Below are positions 32,074 through 42,231 of a stretch of DNA of 64,000 nucleotides, piece after piece. Origin of the DNA: Streptomyces sp. NBC_01446 (GTDB lineage: Bacteria; Actinomycetota; Actinomycetes; Streptomycetales; Streptomycetaceae); the NCBI RefSeq assembly GCF_026340095.1, contig NZ_JAPEPO010000001.1, forward strand, positions 7,956,501 through 8,020,500, in the 5' to 3' direction. Every line of letters starts with the position of its first letter. The stretch's first letter is position 1. The notes below the pieces were generated by a model. That model did no database searches and was not told where the DNA came from. It saw nothing but the letters and a program-made list of their open reading frames with translations. Position numbers and translations under genes: made by a program.

Positions 32074-32668
32074 CGGTGCGCACGTGCTCGGTGAGGTGCT
32101 CGGCGGGCCAGTCCCACCACGCGAGGGCGAGCAGGCGCTCGACGTCCTCGTCGGAGTGGCGGCGGCGGATGAGTTTCGCCGGGTTGCCGCCGACGATCCC
32201 GTAGTCGGGCACGTCGTCGACGACCACGGAACCCGAGGCGATGATCGCCCCGTGCCCGACGCGCACGCCGGGCATCACCGTGGTGCGGTAGCCGAACCAC
32301 ACGTCGTTCCCGACCACCGTGTCACCCCGGCCGGGCAGCCCGCTGATGAGATCGAAGTGGTCCGCCCACGAGCCGCCCATGATGGGGAAGGGGAACGTCG
32401 ACGGGCCGTCCATACGGTGGTTGGCCCCGTTCATGATGAACCGCACGCCCTCGCCCAGCGCACAGAACTTCCCGATGACCAGCTTCTCCGGCCCGTAGTG
32501 GTACAGCACATTGCGCGTCTCGAAGGCGGTCGGGTCGTCCGGATCGTCGTAGTACGAGAACTCACCGACCTCGATCAACGGCGACGTCACCAGCGGCTTG
32601 AGCAGCACGACCCGCGACTGGCCCGGCATCGGGTGAAGCACGGTCGGATCGGCGGGCACGAATGACAT
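32021..32668 (-). CDS. Vat/CatB-type xenobiotic O-acetyltransferase
   Basis: A 215-residue left-handed beta-helix (hexapeptide repeat) acetyltransferase. It matches the XAT group: FIMNGANHRMDG carries the catalytic His, followed by STFPFPIMGGSW, NDVWFGYRTTVMPGVRVGHG, AIIASGSVVVDDVPDYGIVG and GNPAKLIRRRHSDEDVERLL. Vat enzymes inactivate streptogramin A and CatB chloramphenicol; chromosomal relatives often have unknown substrates. GAGGAAG precedes the ATG. Its 3' end overlaps the CoA-transferase pseudogene by 53 bp (convergent). No linked regulator. Confidence 0.88.
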   Translation of the reverse strand: MSFVPADPTVLHPMPGQSRVVLLKPLVTSPLIEVGEFSYYDDPDDPTAFETRNVLYHYGPEKLVIGKFCALGEGVRFIMNGANHRMDGPSTFPFPIMGGSWADHFDLISGLPGRGDTVVGNDVWFGYRTTVMPGVRVGHGAIIASGSVVVDDVPDYGIVGGNPAKLIRRRHSDEDVERLLALAWWDWPAEHLTEHVRTVMSGSVDALEAVAPKSR

Positions 32669-32719
32669 GACGGGTCAACTTCCTCACGTGGTACGGGACG
32701 ACGACGGACGGCCATGCTC

Positions 32720-33565
32720 TCAGCCGCCCCGGGTCTCCGACTCCAGCGCGGCCCGCGTCTCGGGACCGTACACACCGGCGTCCTCGTCGATGCCGCGGGC
32801 CACCTGATAGCGGTGGACGGCGTCCGCGACATCGGTCGAGTACCTGCCGTCGGCCGGCCCCGTGTACAAGTTGAGCTGGGTCAGCCGTCGTTGGAGGTCT
32901 TTGACCTGACCGCCGTGGCTGCCGGGGGACAGGACTCGGGTGCCGGATCCCGGGCGGGCGGCGGAAGACACCGTGGGCGCGGGCGCGGAGGGCGTCGCGG
33001 AGGAGGATTTCACCGAGGCGGACGCGGGTGCGGTCGCCGAGGCGGACGCCGTTCCGGAGGCCGCCGACGACGACGGGCCGGGGGAGCCGGTCGCGTGCGC
33101 ACCGCCGTTCCCGGGAGAGGGGGCCGCCGATCGCGACGAGACGGATCCGGACGGTGCGGGCACGGCGGAGTCGTCCGTCGCCGACACGGTCCGGCTCGGG
33201 GCGTTCCCGGAGCTGAAGGCGCCACTCGCCACGGCGATCACGGCGGCCGCCCCGACACCCAACGCCGCGGTCCCGACGATCACCCGCTGGCGCCTCAGGC
33301 GCGCGGGTGACCGACGACCACGGCCGGCGACGACATGCTCCGAAGTCCGGACCGACATGCCGTCGACGGCCGGCCCGTCGCCGACCGGCCCCTCGAAGAG
33401 CCGCAGATCCTCCTGGGCCACCGTCCCGGCGGACTGACCGGGCGGGGTCACCTGCCCGAACACCGGGTTCGACGGCACCGCCGGTGCGGACGTCGCGCAG
33501 CCGCACGCCGGCTGCTGGTCGGCGATCGGTTCGGACCCGCACAAGGGGCATCGCTGTGCACTCAC
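32720..33565 (-). CDS. Membrane protein with zinc-ribbon-like N-terminus and peptidoglycan-binding domain
   Basis: A 281-residue protein. The N-terminus has paired cysteines, RCPLCGSEPIADQQPACGC, followed by a 70-residue acidic linker and a basic stretch (GRRSPARLRRQR). A membrane helix (VIVGTAALGVGAAAVIAVAS) is at about residues 95-117, then a Ser/Pro/Ala-rich spacer of about 85 residues. The C-terminal PG_binding_1 domain has LSPGSHGGQVKDLQRRLTQL and DGRYSTDVADAVHRYQVARG. Topology: N-terminus inside, peptidoglycan-binding domain outside. GGAGGAGGGG precedes the GTG. Divergent from the Mrr-TerD gene across about 215 bp with no clear operator. Confidence 0.82.
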   Translation of the reverse strand: MSAQRCPLCGSEPIADQQPACGCATSAPAVPSNPVFGQVTPPGQSAGTVAQEDLRLFEGPVGDGPAVDGMSVRTSEHVVAGRGRRSPARLRRQRVIVGTAALGVGAAAVIAVASGAFSSGNAPSRTVSATDDSAVPAPSGSVSSRSAAPSPGNGGAHATGSPGPSSSAASGTASASATAPASASVKSSSATPSAPAPTVSSAARPGSGTRVLSPGSHGGQVKDLQRRLTQLNLYTGPADGRYSTDVADAVHRYQVARGIDEDAGVYGPETRAALESETRGG

Positions 33566-33781
33566 TGAATGGCCCCTCCTCCGGGCGGCCACAGCATATG
33601 CCGATGGCCAGGTGAAGTCCGACTCGCGTGCGTGCCCGACCGCCACCTGACCAACGGAGCCAGCCCGGCTGCGGTCGGCCTGTGACGAGTGGATATGCGA
33701 AATGGGTATCGCTCGATACAGTCGTCTCTTTACAACTGGTTGTGGGGACAACCGGAGCGCCTTGGGGAGGGCCTGCAACAC

Positions 33782-35842
33782 ATGAGTCGACGCTCCAGTG
33801 GCTCGGTCGGCGTCTGGGCCGAGATGCAGCGGCAGCAGCAGCGCCAGATGGAGGCCGAAGCCAGACGGCAGAGGCAAGAGGCGCAGCAAGCACGTGCCTA
33901 TCAACGGCGAGCGATCCAGAACCACCGCGAGTACCGGCAGGCAGAGGCCCTGCGCCGCTCGGAGGAACTGGACGCTCAAGTCACGTCGCTGCAAGGGCTT
34001 CTCGCCTCGGGTTGTCAGGCTTCGCCTTTCAGGGCTCCCTCCCTCATGCGTCCTGAAGATGTCCAGCCCTTTGCTCCAGGTCCCCTGGCGCAGCCCGTGC
34101 CCATGCCGGACTTCCAGCACTACCAGACACAGAGCGGGTGGACTGCCACTCGGCGGGCCCAGGCGCAGGCCGAGGCCCGGGCGCGGTTCGACAGGGACTG
34201 GCAGTCGGCCCAGGCGGCCGAGGCTCTACGGCAGCAACAGCTGGCGTCGTACCAGCGGGAGTACCAGCAGTGGGCCGATGCCCAACTGGCCGAGGTGCGC
34301 CGGCACAACGCAGGCATCGAAGAACTGACCGAAGCAGTCAGGCGCCGCGAACCCGACTCCGTGGTCGAGTACTTCTCCGCTGCTCTCTACGCCTCGACCG
34401 CATGGCCGGAGGGTTTCCCGCGTCAGGTGGCAGCCGCGTACGACTCGGCGGCTCGCCAGCTGGTGCTGGACTGGGAGCTGCCGGCCTACACCGTCGTCCC
34501 CGAGGTCAAGTCCGTCCGGTACATGTCCGGGCTGGACCAGGACAAGGAGACGGCCCGTCCAGTGGGCCAACGTCGGGCTCTGTACCGGGAAGTTCTCGCG
34601 CAGTGCATGCTGCTCGTCCTGCACGAACTCTTCGCCGCGGACGAGATGGGCACGCTCGAAGCGGTGACCTTGAACGGGTTCGTGGACGGGCACGACCCCA
34701 CGACGGGCTGGCCGGGCCACATCTACCTGGCGACCGTCATGACGTCGAGAGCGACGTTCCGCGACCTGTACCTGGCGCAGGTGGACGCCGGCAGTTGTCT
34801 GTCCGACGCCTTACGTGGGCAACTCTCCGGTCGCCCCGATCAGCTCACGCCGGTCCGGCCCGGACGTCGGCCGCAGGACGTCGGAAACCGCGTGGTCACG
34901 CATGGCAGCGACGAGGAACCCGACCTCTACGACATGGATCCGATCGCCTTCGAGAATCTCGTCGCCGAGCTCTTCCGGGCCATGGGGATGCAGGCGGTCA
35001 CCACCCAGCGCTCGAACGACGGCGGGGTGGACGTCGACGCGCTGGATCCGACACCGATCCGGGGCGGCAAAATCGTCGTGCAGGTGAAGCGCTACCGCAA
35101 CACGGTGCCGCCCACCGCCGTCCGCGACTTGTACGGGACCGTGCAGGACGCCGGCGCCAACAAGGGTGTCCTCGTGACGACATCAGGGTTCGGCCCGGGC
35201 TCGCACACCTTCGCCAACGGCAAGCCGCTGGAACTGATCTCCGGCACCGAACTCGTCGACCTGTTGCACCGGCACGGGCTACGAGGGCGTCTGGGCGACG
35301 GCACCCGCCGCCAGGCAGCGCAGCCGACTCCGACGGTTCCGGACTTTCGACTGCCCGACGACTACAACGTCCTGGGCATGTCGTGGACCGGAGGCGTCGC
35401 CCTGGATGTGTGCGCTCTCGTCTGCCGTGGCAGCAGCATCCTCAGTGACGATCACTTCGTCTTCTACAACAACCCGCACACAGCGGACGGCTCCGTACGC
35501 GTTCTGCCTCCGACCGCACCGGACAAGGCCGCCATCTGTGTCTCCTTCGACGAATTGCCGGACGAGGCCGACCGGTTCGTGCTCGTGGCCGCGATCGACC
35601 CGGAGGTGAACCCGGACGCCGACCTCTCCGGCTTCACGGACGCCTCCATCCGCCTGCTCGACCCGAGGCTGGCCGACCTGGGACGGCTCGAGGTCTCCGA
35701 CGGCCGCCCGGGCGAAACCGCCCTGGTGCTCGGTTCCTTCCGCCGCAGACCGAACGGGGACTGGGACTTCGTCCTGGGCGGCAAGGGCTACGCGGGGGGC
35801 CTGGAACAGCTCGTCCAGGACTTCGGCATCGAGGTGGAGTAG
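33782..35842 (+). CDS. Coiled-coil / Mrr-type restriction endonuclease / TerD fusion protein
   Basis: A 686-residue multidomain protein. Residues 10-200 are a charged Gln/Arg/Ala-rich coiled coil. A middle domain (about 215-375) is unassigned. At about 385-500 is an Mrr-cat nuclease domain: AFENLVAELFRAMGMQAVTT, the catalytic GGVDVDA Asp, and VVQVKRYRN (the Q-x-K), followed by AVRDLYGTVQDAGANKGVLV. The C-terminal 180 residues form a TerD domain (YNVLGMSWTGGVALDVCALV, SDDHFVFYNNPHTADGSVRV), of the calcium-binding tellurium-resistance family. The combination suggests a membrane- or stress-signal-coupled DNA nuclease. GGGGAGG lies 11 nt before the ATG; the frame stays open upstream to 33689. Confidence 0.85.
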   Translation: MSRRSSGSVGVWAEMQRQQQRQMEAEARRQRQEAQQARAYQRRAIQNHREYRQAEALRRSEELDAQVTSLQGLLASGCQASPFRAPSLMRPEDVQPFAPGPLAQPVPMPDFQHYQTQSGWTATRRAQAQAEARARFDRDWQSAQAAEALRQQQLASYQREYQQWADAQLAEVRRHNAGIEELTEAVRRREPDSVVEYFSAALYASTAWPEGFPRQVAAAYDSAARQLVLDWELPAYTVVPEVKSVRYMSGLDQDKETARPVGQRRALYREVLAQCMLLVLHELFAADEMGTLEAVTLNGFVDGHDPTTGWPGHIYLATVMTSRATFRDLYLAQVDAGSCLSDALRGQLSGRPDQLTPVRPGRRPQDVGNRVVTHGSDEEPDLYDMDPIAFENLVAELFRAMGMQAVTTQRSNDGGVDVDALDPTPIRGGKIVVQVKRYRNTVPPTAVRDLYGTVQDAGANKGVLVTTSGFGPGSHTFANGKPLELISGTELVDLLHRHGLRGRLGDGTRRQAAQPTPTVPDFRLPDDYNVLGMSWTGGVALDVCALVCRGSSILSDDHFVFYNNPHTADGSVRVLPPTAPDKAAICVSFDELPDEADRFVLVAAIDPEVNPDADLSGFTDASIRLLDPRLADLGRLEVSDGRPGETALVLGSFRRRPNGDWDFVLGGKGYAGGLEQLVQDFGIEVE

Positions 35843-36006
35843 ATGAAGCGCGGCTCGGGCCGGGGACCGAGCTTCGTCCCGGGGCGTGACGGCGCGCACA
35901 CCCGGGAGGCGCTGGCGTTGCGTATCTGCGCGGGTCCCGGTCGCGGACGTACCGTCGTGCACGTCAGGGCCAGACTCACGTCTCACCGAAACGGCAGGAA
36001 CGCTCC

Positions 36007-37412
<1,406 letters not shown>

Positions 37413-37416
<4 letters not shown>

Positions 37417-37489
37417 CGGTCGTCCGGGCGGCGCCTCCTCCGGCAGCCACGCCTCTTCGGCCAGGGTCCGATCGACGCCCGACCGTCAC
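37413..37489. terminator. Possible long-range stem joining convergent gene ends
   Basis: GTGACGGTCG (37413-37422) and CGACCGTCAC (37480-37489) are perfect inverted arms and each contains the stop codon of one of the convergent genes (lpdA and the Mop gene). The 57-nt loop is GC-rich. Confidence 0.4.
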
Positions 37490-37905
37490 GCGGTCGCGAG
37501 CGAGACCTCGGTCGACTTGATCAGGGCCACGACGGAGGTGCCGGGGGCCAGGGCCAGGTCGGTGACGGCGTCCTTGGTGATGGCGGACGTCAGTTCGCCG
37601 CCCGGGACGCTGACCTTGACGGAGGCCATGGCGCCGCCCGTGGCGATGTCGTCGACCGTTCCGGCGAGCTGGTTGCGGATGGACAGCCCATCGACCCTGC
37701 CGGTGGCGAGGGAGACCTCCGTGGACTTGACCAGGGCGCGCACGGCGGATCCCTCGGCGAGGCCGAGGTCCTTGACGGCATCCAGGGTGATCGCCGCGGT
37801 GATGTCCTGGCCGCCGTCGAGGCGGACCTTGACCGTCGCCATGGCTTCACCCGCGGTGATGCCCGTGACGCTGCCGGGAAGCTGATTGCGGATGCTCAGG
37901 CTCAT
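37486..37905 (-). CDS. Di-Mop molybdate-binding protein (molbindin)
   Basis: A 139-residue protein made of two tandem TOBE/Mop repeats of about 68 residues: LSIRNQLPGSVTGITAGEAM then ATVKVRLDGG, and LSIRNQLAGTVDDIATGGAM then ASVKVSVPGG, each ending VKSTEVSLAT/IKSTEVSLAT. Molbindins assemble into rings that store or buffer molybdate/tungstate in the cytoplasm. It sits beside modABC on the same strand; 206 bp separate it from modC, with a GGATGCAGGG direct repeat (38063-38072, 38087-38096) but no other clear element. The ATG lies behind GAGGCG. Confidence 0.93.
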   Translation of the reverse strand: MSLSIRNQLPGSVTGITAGEAMATVKVRLDGGQDITAAITLDAVKDLGLAEGSAVRALVKSTEVSLATGRVDGLSIRNQLAGTVDDIATGGAMASVKVSVPGGELTSAITKDAVTDLALAPGTSVVALIKSTEVSLATA

Positions 37906-38112
37906 GCGGAACGCCTCACAGAAAAGGTATGGAATGTCAGGCTTTGGGCCTGTGTAGGGCTCACCGTAGCCGGGTGGGATGTGGCTGGCGTGAGGCCCGT
38001 CGCATCTGCGAGGTGAAGGGGCGTGAGCACCTGGCAGGTCGGAGGCGCCCTGTTCGTTACGGGGATGCAGGGGTGCGGCTTGTTGCGGATGCAGGGAGGC
38101 GGGGGTGCGGCG

Positions 38113-39204
38113 TCAGGCGGGGTACGCGTGCGTCTGCGTCGCCTTGACCGTGGCCCAGACCGGCGCGCCCGGGTGCAGGTTCAGCTCCGCGGCGGCGACC
38201 GTCGTGAGGTCGGCGGCGAGCGCGAGTTCACCTGTGAGGTCCGCGCGGATCTGGTCCCCGTGCGTCTCGAGCCCGGCGACCTGACACCGCCACAGATTCC
38301 GGGCGCTGGCGCCGGTGGGACGGTCCCGGTAGAGGGTCACGGCGCTCGGCGGGAACGCCACGAAGGCGGGCCCCGACAGCTCCTCGCTGGTCGCGACGTC
38401 CGGCCCGGAGTCGACCCGCACCACATGCCCGTCGGCCTGCCCCTTGTAGAGGTTCAGGCCGACCAGCTGGGCGATGTAGTCCGTACGCGGATGACGGGCG
38501 ATGTCGGCCGGGGCCCCCTCCTGGACGACGCGGCCGTGCTCGATGACGACGAGCCGGTCGGCGAGCACCATAGCGTCCAGCGGGTCGTGGGTGACCAGTA
38601 CGGCGACGGCCTCGAAGTCGGCCAGGTGGCGCCGGAGTTGGGCGCGTACGTCGAGACGGGTGCGCGCGTCGAGCGCGGCGAGCGGCTCGTCGAGGAGCAG
38701 CAGCCGGGGATGGGTGGCCAGGGCGCGGGCCACGGCGACGCGCTGCGCCTGGCCGCCGGACAGCCGGCGCGGCTTGGCGCCGTGGTGGTCGGCGAGGCCC
38801 ATGCGGTCCAGCCACTTCGCGGCCTGCTCGCGCGCCTCGGCCTTGGACACGCCGTGGCAGCGCGGTCCGAAGGCGACGTTGTCCAGGGCGCTCAGGTGGG
38901 GAAAGAGGAGGTAGTCCTGGAAGACCACGCCGACCGGCCGGGACTCGGGCGCCATGCGGTCCAACGTGGCCCCGTCCAGGCACAGATGACCGTCTGTCAG
39001 GGGCGTGAGCCCGGCCAGGGCGCGCAGGGCTGTGGTCTTGCCGGCGCCGTTCGGACCGAGCAGGGCGACCACGTCGCCGGGGGCGGCGCGCAGCGCGACG
39101 TCGAGGCAGAAGGTGCCGCGGTCGACGACGAGGTGGGCGTCCAGGCCGTCGGCGCGGATGTCGTCGGCAGGGAGGCCACCGCTGACGTGGTCGATGTGCG
39201 TCAT
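38113..39204 (-). CDS. modC: Molybdate ABC transporter ATP-binding protein
   Basis: A 363-residue ATPase. Walker A LLGPNGAGKTTALRALAG, Q-loop VVFQDYLLFPHL, signature RRLSGGQAQRVAVA, Walker B LLLLDEPLAALD and the switch His in VLVTHDPLDAM are intact. A C-terminal TOBE/Mop domain (NLWRCQVAGLETHGDQIRAD) senses oxyanion, as in ModC. It is the third gene after modA and modB (61-bp gap from modB). Only a weak ribosome site precedes the ATG. Confidence 0.95.
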   Translation of the reverse strand: MTHIDHVSGGLPADDIRADGLDAHLVVDRGTFCLDVALRAAPGDVVALLGPNGAGKTTALRALAGLTPLTDGHLCLDGATLDRMAPESRPVGVVFQDYLLFPHLSALDNVAFGPRCHGVSKAEAREQAAKWLDRMGLADHHGAKPRRLSGGQAQRVAVARALATHPRLLLLDEPLAALDARTRLDVRAQLRRHLADFEAVAVLVTHDPLDAMVLADRLVVIEHGRVVQEGAPADIARHPRTDYIAQLVGLNLYKGQADGHVVRVDSGPDVATSEELSGPAFVAFPPSAVTLYRDRPTGASARNLWRCQVAGLETHGDQIRADLTGELALAADLTTVAAAELNLHPGAPVWATVKATQTHAYPA

Positions 39205-39265
39205 GAGGCGGTCATCCGGTGGTCGGACGGTCCGGCGAGGACCGTGTCGGGGAGGGCGGGGCCGG

Positions 39266-40147
39266 TCATGACGCCGTCATCCAGCGGTCCCGCAGCCCCG
39301 CGAGGACCGCGATCGACACGGCGAGCAGCACCAGGCTGAGGGCGAGCGCGGCGGCCGGGTCGTTCTGGAGCGCCAGGTACACGGCCAGCGGCATGGTCTG
39401 CGTACGGCCGGGGAAGTTGCCCGCGAACGTGATCGTCGCGCCGAACTCGCCGAGCGCGCGCGCCCAGGCAAGCACGGCACCCGCGGCGATACCCGGCATG
39501 ATCAGCGGCAGCGTCACCCTGCGGAACGCCGTGAAGCGGGAGGCGCCCAGCGTCGTGGCGGCCTCCTCGAACCGCGGATCGGCGGCCCGCAGCGTGCCCT
39601 CCACACTGATGACGAGGAACGGCATCGCCACGAACGACTCCGCGACCACGACACCCGCCGTGGTGAACGGCAGCGTGATCCCGAACCACGAGTCCAGCAA
39701 CTGCCCGACGACGCCGTTGCGTCCGAGGGCCAGCAGCAGGGCCACACCGCCCACCACCGGGGGCAGTACGAGCGGCAGTGTCACCAGTGCCCGGACGAAG
39801 CCGCGCCCGGGGAATTCCGTGCGCGCGAGCAGCCAGGCCAGCGGCACCCCCAGGACCAGGCTCACCGCCGTGGCCGCCGTCGCGCAGATCAGCGACAGCT
39901 GGAGGGCCTGCCAGACCTCCGGACTGGTCAGCTGATCCGGCAGGGTGCGCCAAGGGGCCCGTACGAGCAGGGCGATCAGAGGCAGCAGCAGGAACGCGAG
40001 GCCGACGAGGGCGGGCACCAGAAGCGGCAGAGGCACCCCGCGGCCCCGGGCGCCCGGCCGGGCACGCGGACGCCGCGGCCCGGCCCCACGGGTGTCGCCA
40101 CCCGTGAGGACCTCGGCCGCGGCGCCGGACTTGTCGAGCTCGGTCAC
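39266..40147 (-). CDS. modB: Molybdate ABC transporter permease
   Basis: A 293-residue permease. After a charged N-terminus (about 45 residues) it has six membrane helices and the coupling loop FEEAATTLGASRFTAFRRVT followed by LPLIMPGI, with ALGEFGATITFAGNFPGRTQ, the hallmark ModB segment. The GTG overlaps the modA stop codon by 4 bp (GTGA, 40144-40147), predicting coupled translation with the binding protein gene. Confidence 0.95.
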   Translation of the reverse strand: MTELDKSGAAAEVLTGGDTRGAGPRRPRARPGARGRGVPLPLLVPALVGLAFLLLPLIALLVRAPWRTLPDQLTSPEVWQALQLSLICATAATAVSLVLGVPLAWLLARTEFPGRGFVRALVTLPLVLPPVVGGVALLLALGRNGVVGQLLDSWFGITLPFTTAGVVVAESFVAMPFLVISVEGTLRAADPRFEEAATTLGASRFTAFRRVTLPLIMPGIAAGAVLAWARALGEFGATITFAGNFPGRTQTMPLAVYLALQNDPAAALALSLVLLAVSIAVLAGLRDRWMTAS

Positions 40148-40971
40148 GGCTTGAGGAACCCGGCCGCCGTCAGGACCTCCTGGCCCTCGACGGACTGCAC
40201 GAGCGCGATGAACTCCTTCGCCGCCTCGGCGTTCGGCGCGTCCTTCAGGAGAGCGATCGGGTAGTCGTTGATGGCGTTCGCGGACTCGGGGAACTCGACG
40301 CCCTCCACCTTGCTGCCCGCGGCCTTCACGTCGGTCTTGTAGACGACGGCGGCGTCGGCCTCCTTCAACTCCACCTTCGTCAGGGCGCTCTTGACGTCCT
40401 GCTCGTACGAGACCGGGGTGAGCTTCAGCTTGCTGGCGTCCAGCGCCTTCTGCGCGGCGGCGCCGCACGGCACCGTCTTGTCGCAGAGCACGACCTTGAG
40501 GCCGGACTTGGTGAGGTCCTTGAGGGAGGCGACCTTGTCGGGGTTGCCCGGCAGGGTCGCGATCTCCAGCTGGTTACGCACGAACGTGGACGGGGCGGTG
40601 GCCGCGTCCTTCTTGTCCGTCACGATCGCCATCGTCTTGGGGCTGGCGGCGGCGAACACGTCGGCGGGCGCGCCACCGGTGATGCTCGCGGCGAGGGTGT
40701 CACTGCCGCCGAAACTGAACGTCACCTTCGTACCTGGGTGGGCCTTCTCGAAATCCTTGCCAAGGGTCGTGAAGCTCTCCTTGAGCGAGGCCGCCGCGAA
40801 GACGGTCACCGTGCCCGTGACCTTCTTGGCGGAGTCCTTGGACGCAGAGGAGGAGTCCTTCTTGGACGACGAGTCCGAGCCGGAGGAGCAGGCGCTCAGC
40901 GCCAGCAGCGCGGCGACGCCTACGCCGGTCACCTGCAGGGTCCGGCGGGTCCGGCGCGTGTAACGGGTCAT
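40144..40971 (-). CDS. modA: Molybdate-binding lipoprotein
   Basis: A 275-residue periplasmic-type binding lipoprotein. It has a twin-arginine-like basic start (YTRRTRRTLQ), lipobox LLALSAC, a Ser/Lys linker, then the ModA fold: VTVFAAASLKESFTTLGKDF, TFSFGGSDTLAASITGGAPA, DVFAAASPKTM and DAAVVYKTDVKAAG. The Ser residues of the ASLK and GGSDTL loops are the usual oxyanion ligands. The start is the ATG giving MTRYTRR; the frame extends 69 bp upstream without homology. The HTH-TOBE gene lies 70 bp upstream on the same strand. Confidence 0.95.
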   Translation of the reverse strand: MTRYTRRTRRTLQVTGVGVAALLALSACSSGSDSSSKKDSSSASKDSAKKVTGTVTVFAAASLKESFTTLGKDFEKAHPGTKVTFSFGGSDTLAASITGGAPADVFAAASPKTMAIVTDKKDAATAPSTFVRNQLEIATLPGNPDKVASLKDLTKSGLKVVLCDKTVPCGAAAQKALDASKLKLTPVSYEQDVKSALTKVELKEADAAVVYKTDVKAAGSKVEGVEFPESANAINDYPIALLKDAPNAEAAKEFIALVQSVEGQEVLTAAGFLKP

Positions 40972-41041
40972 CACGGGGTTACTCCCTAGGGCTCTTGGAG
41001 AAGAATCGGGCTGATTCTCCGCGAAGCGTCCGGCGGACACT

Positions 41042-41428
41042 TCAAGGGCGTTCGACGACCACGTTGGTCGATTTGATCACGGCGACGGCAGGCACACCGG
41101 GTTCCAGCTCCATCTCCTCGGCCGACTCCCGGCTGACCATGGCCACGACCCGGAAGGGCCCGGCCTGGATCTCCACCTGCGCCGACACATCCCCGAGGAT
41201 CACCTCGGTGACGATGCCGGAAAGGCGGTTGCGCGCCGAGGATCCGTTGTTCGTCCGCTCGGTGCGGTGCAGCTGTCGGGCGAAGGACGCCAGGTCCGCT
41301 CCGGGGATGATCCGGCGGCCCAGCTCGTCACGCTCGGCACGCAGCCTCCCGCCGTCGACCCAGCGCCGAAGGGTGTCGGCGCTGACGCCCATCAAGGCGG
41401 CCGCCTCCCCGATCCGGTAGGTGCGCAT
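41042..41428 (-). CDS. ModE-like HTH-TOBE regulator
   Basis: A 128-residue protein. An N-terminal excisionase/MerR-type HTH (YRIGEAAALMGVSADTLRRW) is fused to a single C-terminal Mop/TOBE domain (ARNRLSGIVTEVILGDVSAQ, ending AVAVIKSTNVVVERP). It would bind molybdate through the Mop domain and DNA through the HTH, doing the job of ModE with a different HTH. It is upstream of and co-directional with modABC. The ATG lies 6 nt after TATGAT with no ribosome site (leaderless); an inverted repeat overlaps this promoter. A close paralogue lies at 42415-42807. Confidence 0.88.
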   Translation of the reverse strand: MRTYRIGEAAALMGVSADTLRRWVDGGRLRAERDELGRRIIPGADLASFARQLHRTERTNNGSSARNRLSGIVTEVILGDVSAQVEIQAGPFRVVAMVSRESAEEMELEPGVPAVAVIKSTNVVVERP

Positions 41429-41434
41429 GCACGG

Positions 41435-41477
41435 ATCATACTGCCGCAGATGCAAGGGGGAAGTCTCTTGTTGCATC
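41435..41477 (-). promoter_or_regulatory. Promoter and inverted repeat of the HTH-TOBE/mod operon
   Basis: The -10 box TATGAT (minus strand, 41440-41435) is 6 nt from the ATG. GATGCAA (41449-41455) and TTGCATC (41471-41477) form perfect 7-bp inverted arms 15 bp apart over the -35/spacer region, a candidate autoregulatory molybdate operator in the 148-bp gap shared with the divergent molybdopterin gene. Confidence 0.5.
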
Positions 41478-41576
41478 GCATGAGCTGGATCATGTGTGGA
41501 TGGGGGTAGGCATGTGCGTTTGTATGAGAGTGCAGCGGCCGCGGCCCGGGTACGGTCATTCGGGAGGTGGTAGTCC

Positions 41577-42047
41577 GTGCGTCAATCCCTTACGGCCGCC
41601 GATCCGGTGGCAGAGCTCGCCCTGACCGGCGATGTCGCGCGCCCGGCCCGGCTGACGGTGCCCGATCTGCTCGACTGGCCCCAGCACACGGCCCGGGTCA
41701 GCTTCGAGTGCGCCACCAGCGGCGTCCAGGAGCACAGCTTCGCGGGCCCACTGCTGCACGACGTCCTGCATGACGCCGGGCCCGGCTTCGACCCCGCCCG
41801 CCGCAAGGACCGGCTGCGGTTCCTGATCGCGGTGACCGGGGCGGACGGCCATCACGCCCTGCTGTCCTGGGCGGAGATCGACCCGGACTTCGGGCGGGCC
41901 CCCGTGCTGCTCGCCGTCACCATCGACGACACGCCACTCGACCGGGCCGGACCCCAGCTCGTCCTGCCCCAGGACCGCTGCGGGGCGCGGCACATCAGCG
42001 GCATCAACGCGATCCGCGTGGACGGCCGCTACGCGTCGTGGGCGTGA
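41577..42047 (+). CDS. Small molybdopterin-dependent oxidoreductase (sulfite oxidase-like domain)
   Basis: A 156-residue protein matching only the molybdopterin-binding fold of the sulfite oxidase/YedY family. The Cys in ARVSFECATSG would ligate Mo; VTGADGHHALLSWAEIDPDF and RHISGINAIRVDG close the domain. No signal peptide, haem or dimerisation domain is present. GGGAGGTGG lies 6 nt before the GTG. Placed between two HTH-TOBE regulators and next to modABC, it is likely the local consumer of imported molybdate. Reaction unknown. Confidence 0.82.
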   Translation: MRQSLTAADPVAELALTGDVARPARLTVPDLLDWPQHTARVSFECATSGVQEHSFAGPLLHDVLHDAGPGFDPARRKDRLRFLIAVTGADGHHALLSWAEIDPDFGRAPVLLAVTIDDTPLDRAGPQLVLPQDRCGARHISGINAIRVDGRYASWA

Positions 42048-42231
42048 CGCGGCGGGAGCGCCACCGGCCCACCGGGCCCCCGACGGGGATGCCCAATGGC
42101 GCGGGACCCCTGGCGGTGGCCTGGATGGAAGCCTCCTGTCCCGGCACGGCAAGGTTCGCATTGACCGGTCGAGTTCGTCGCGAGGACCTTGAACGGCACC
42201 TTCCGACACCGGAGTTGAGGAGTCCCGCGTC

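Noticed and set aside
33782..35842. Full restriction-modification system around the Mrr domain
   Set aside because: No methyltransferase or specificity subunit lies nearby; the neighbours are a peptidoglycan-binding protein and lpdA.
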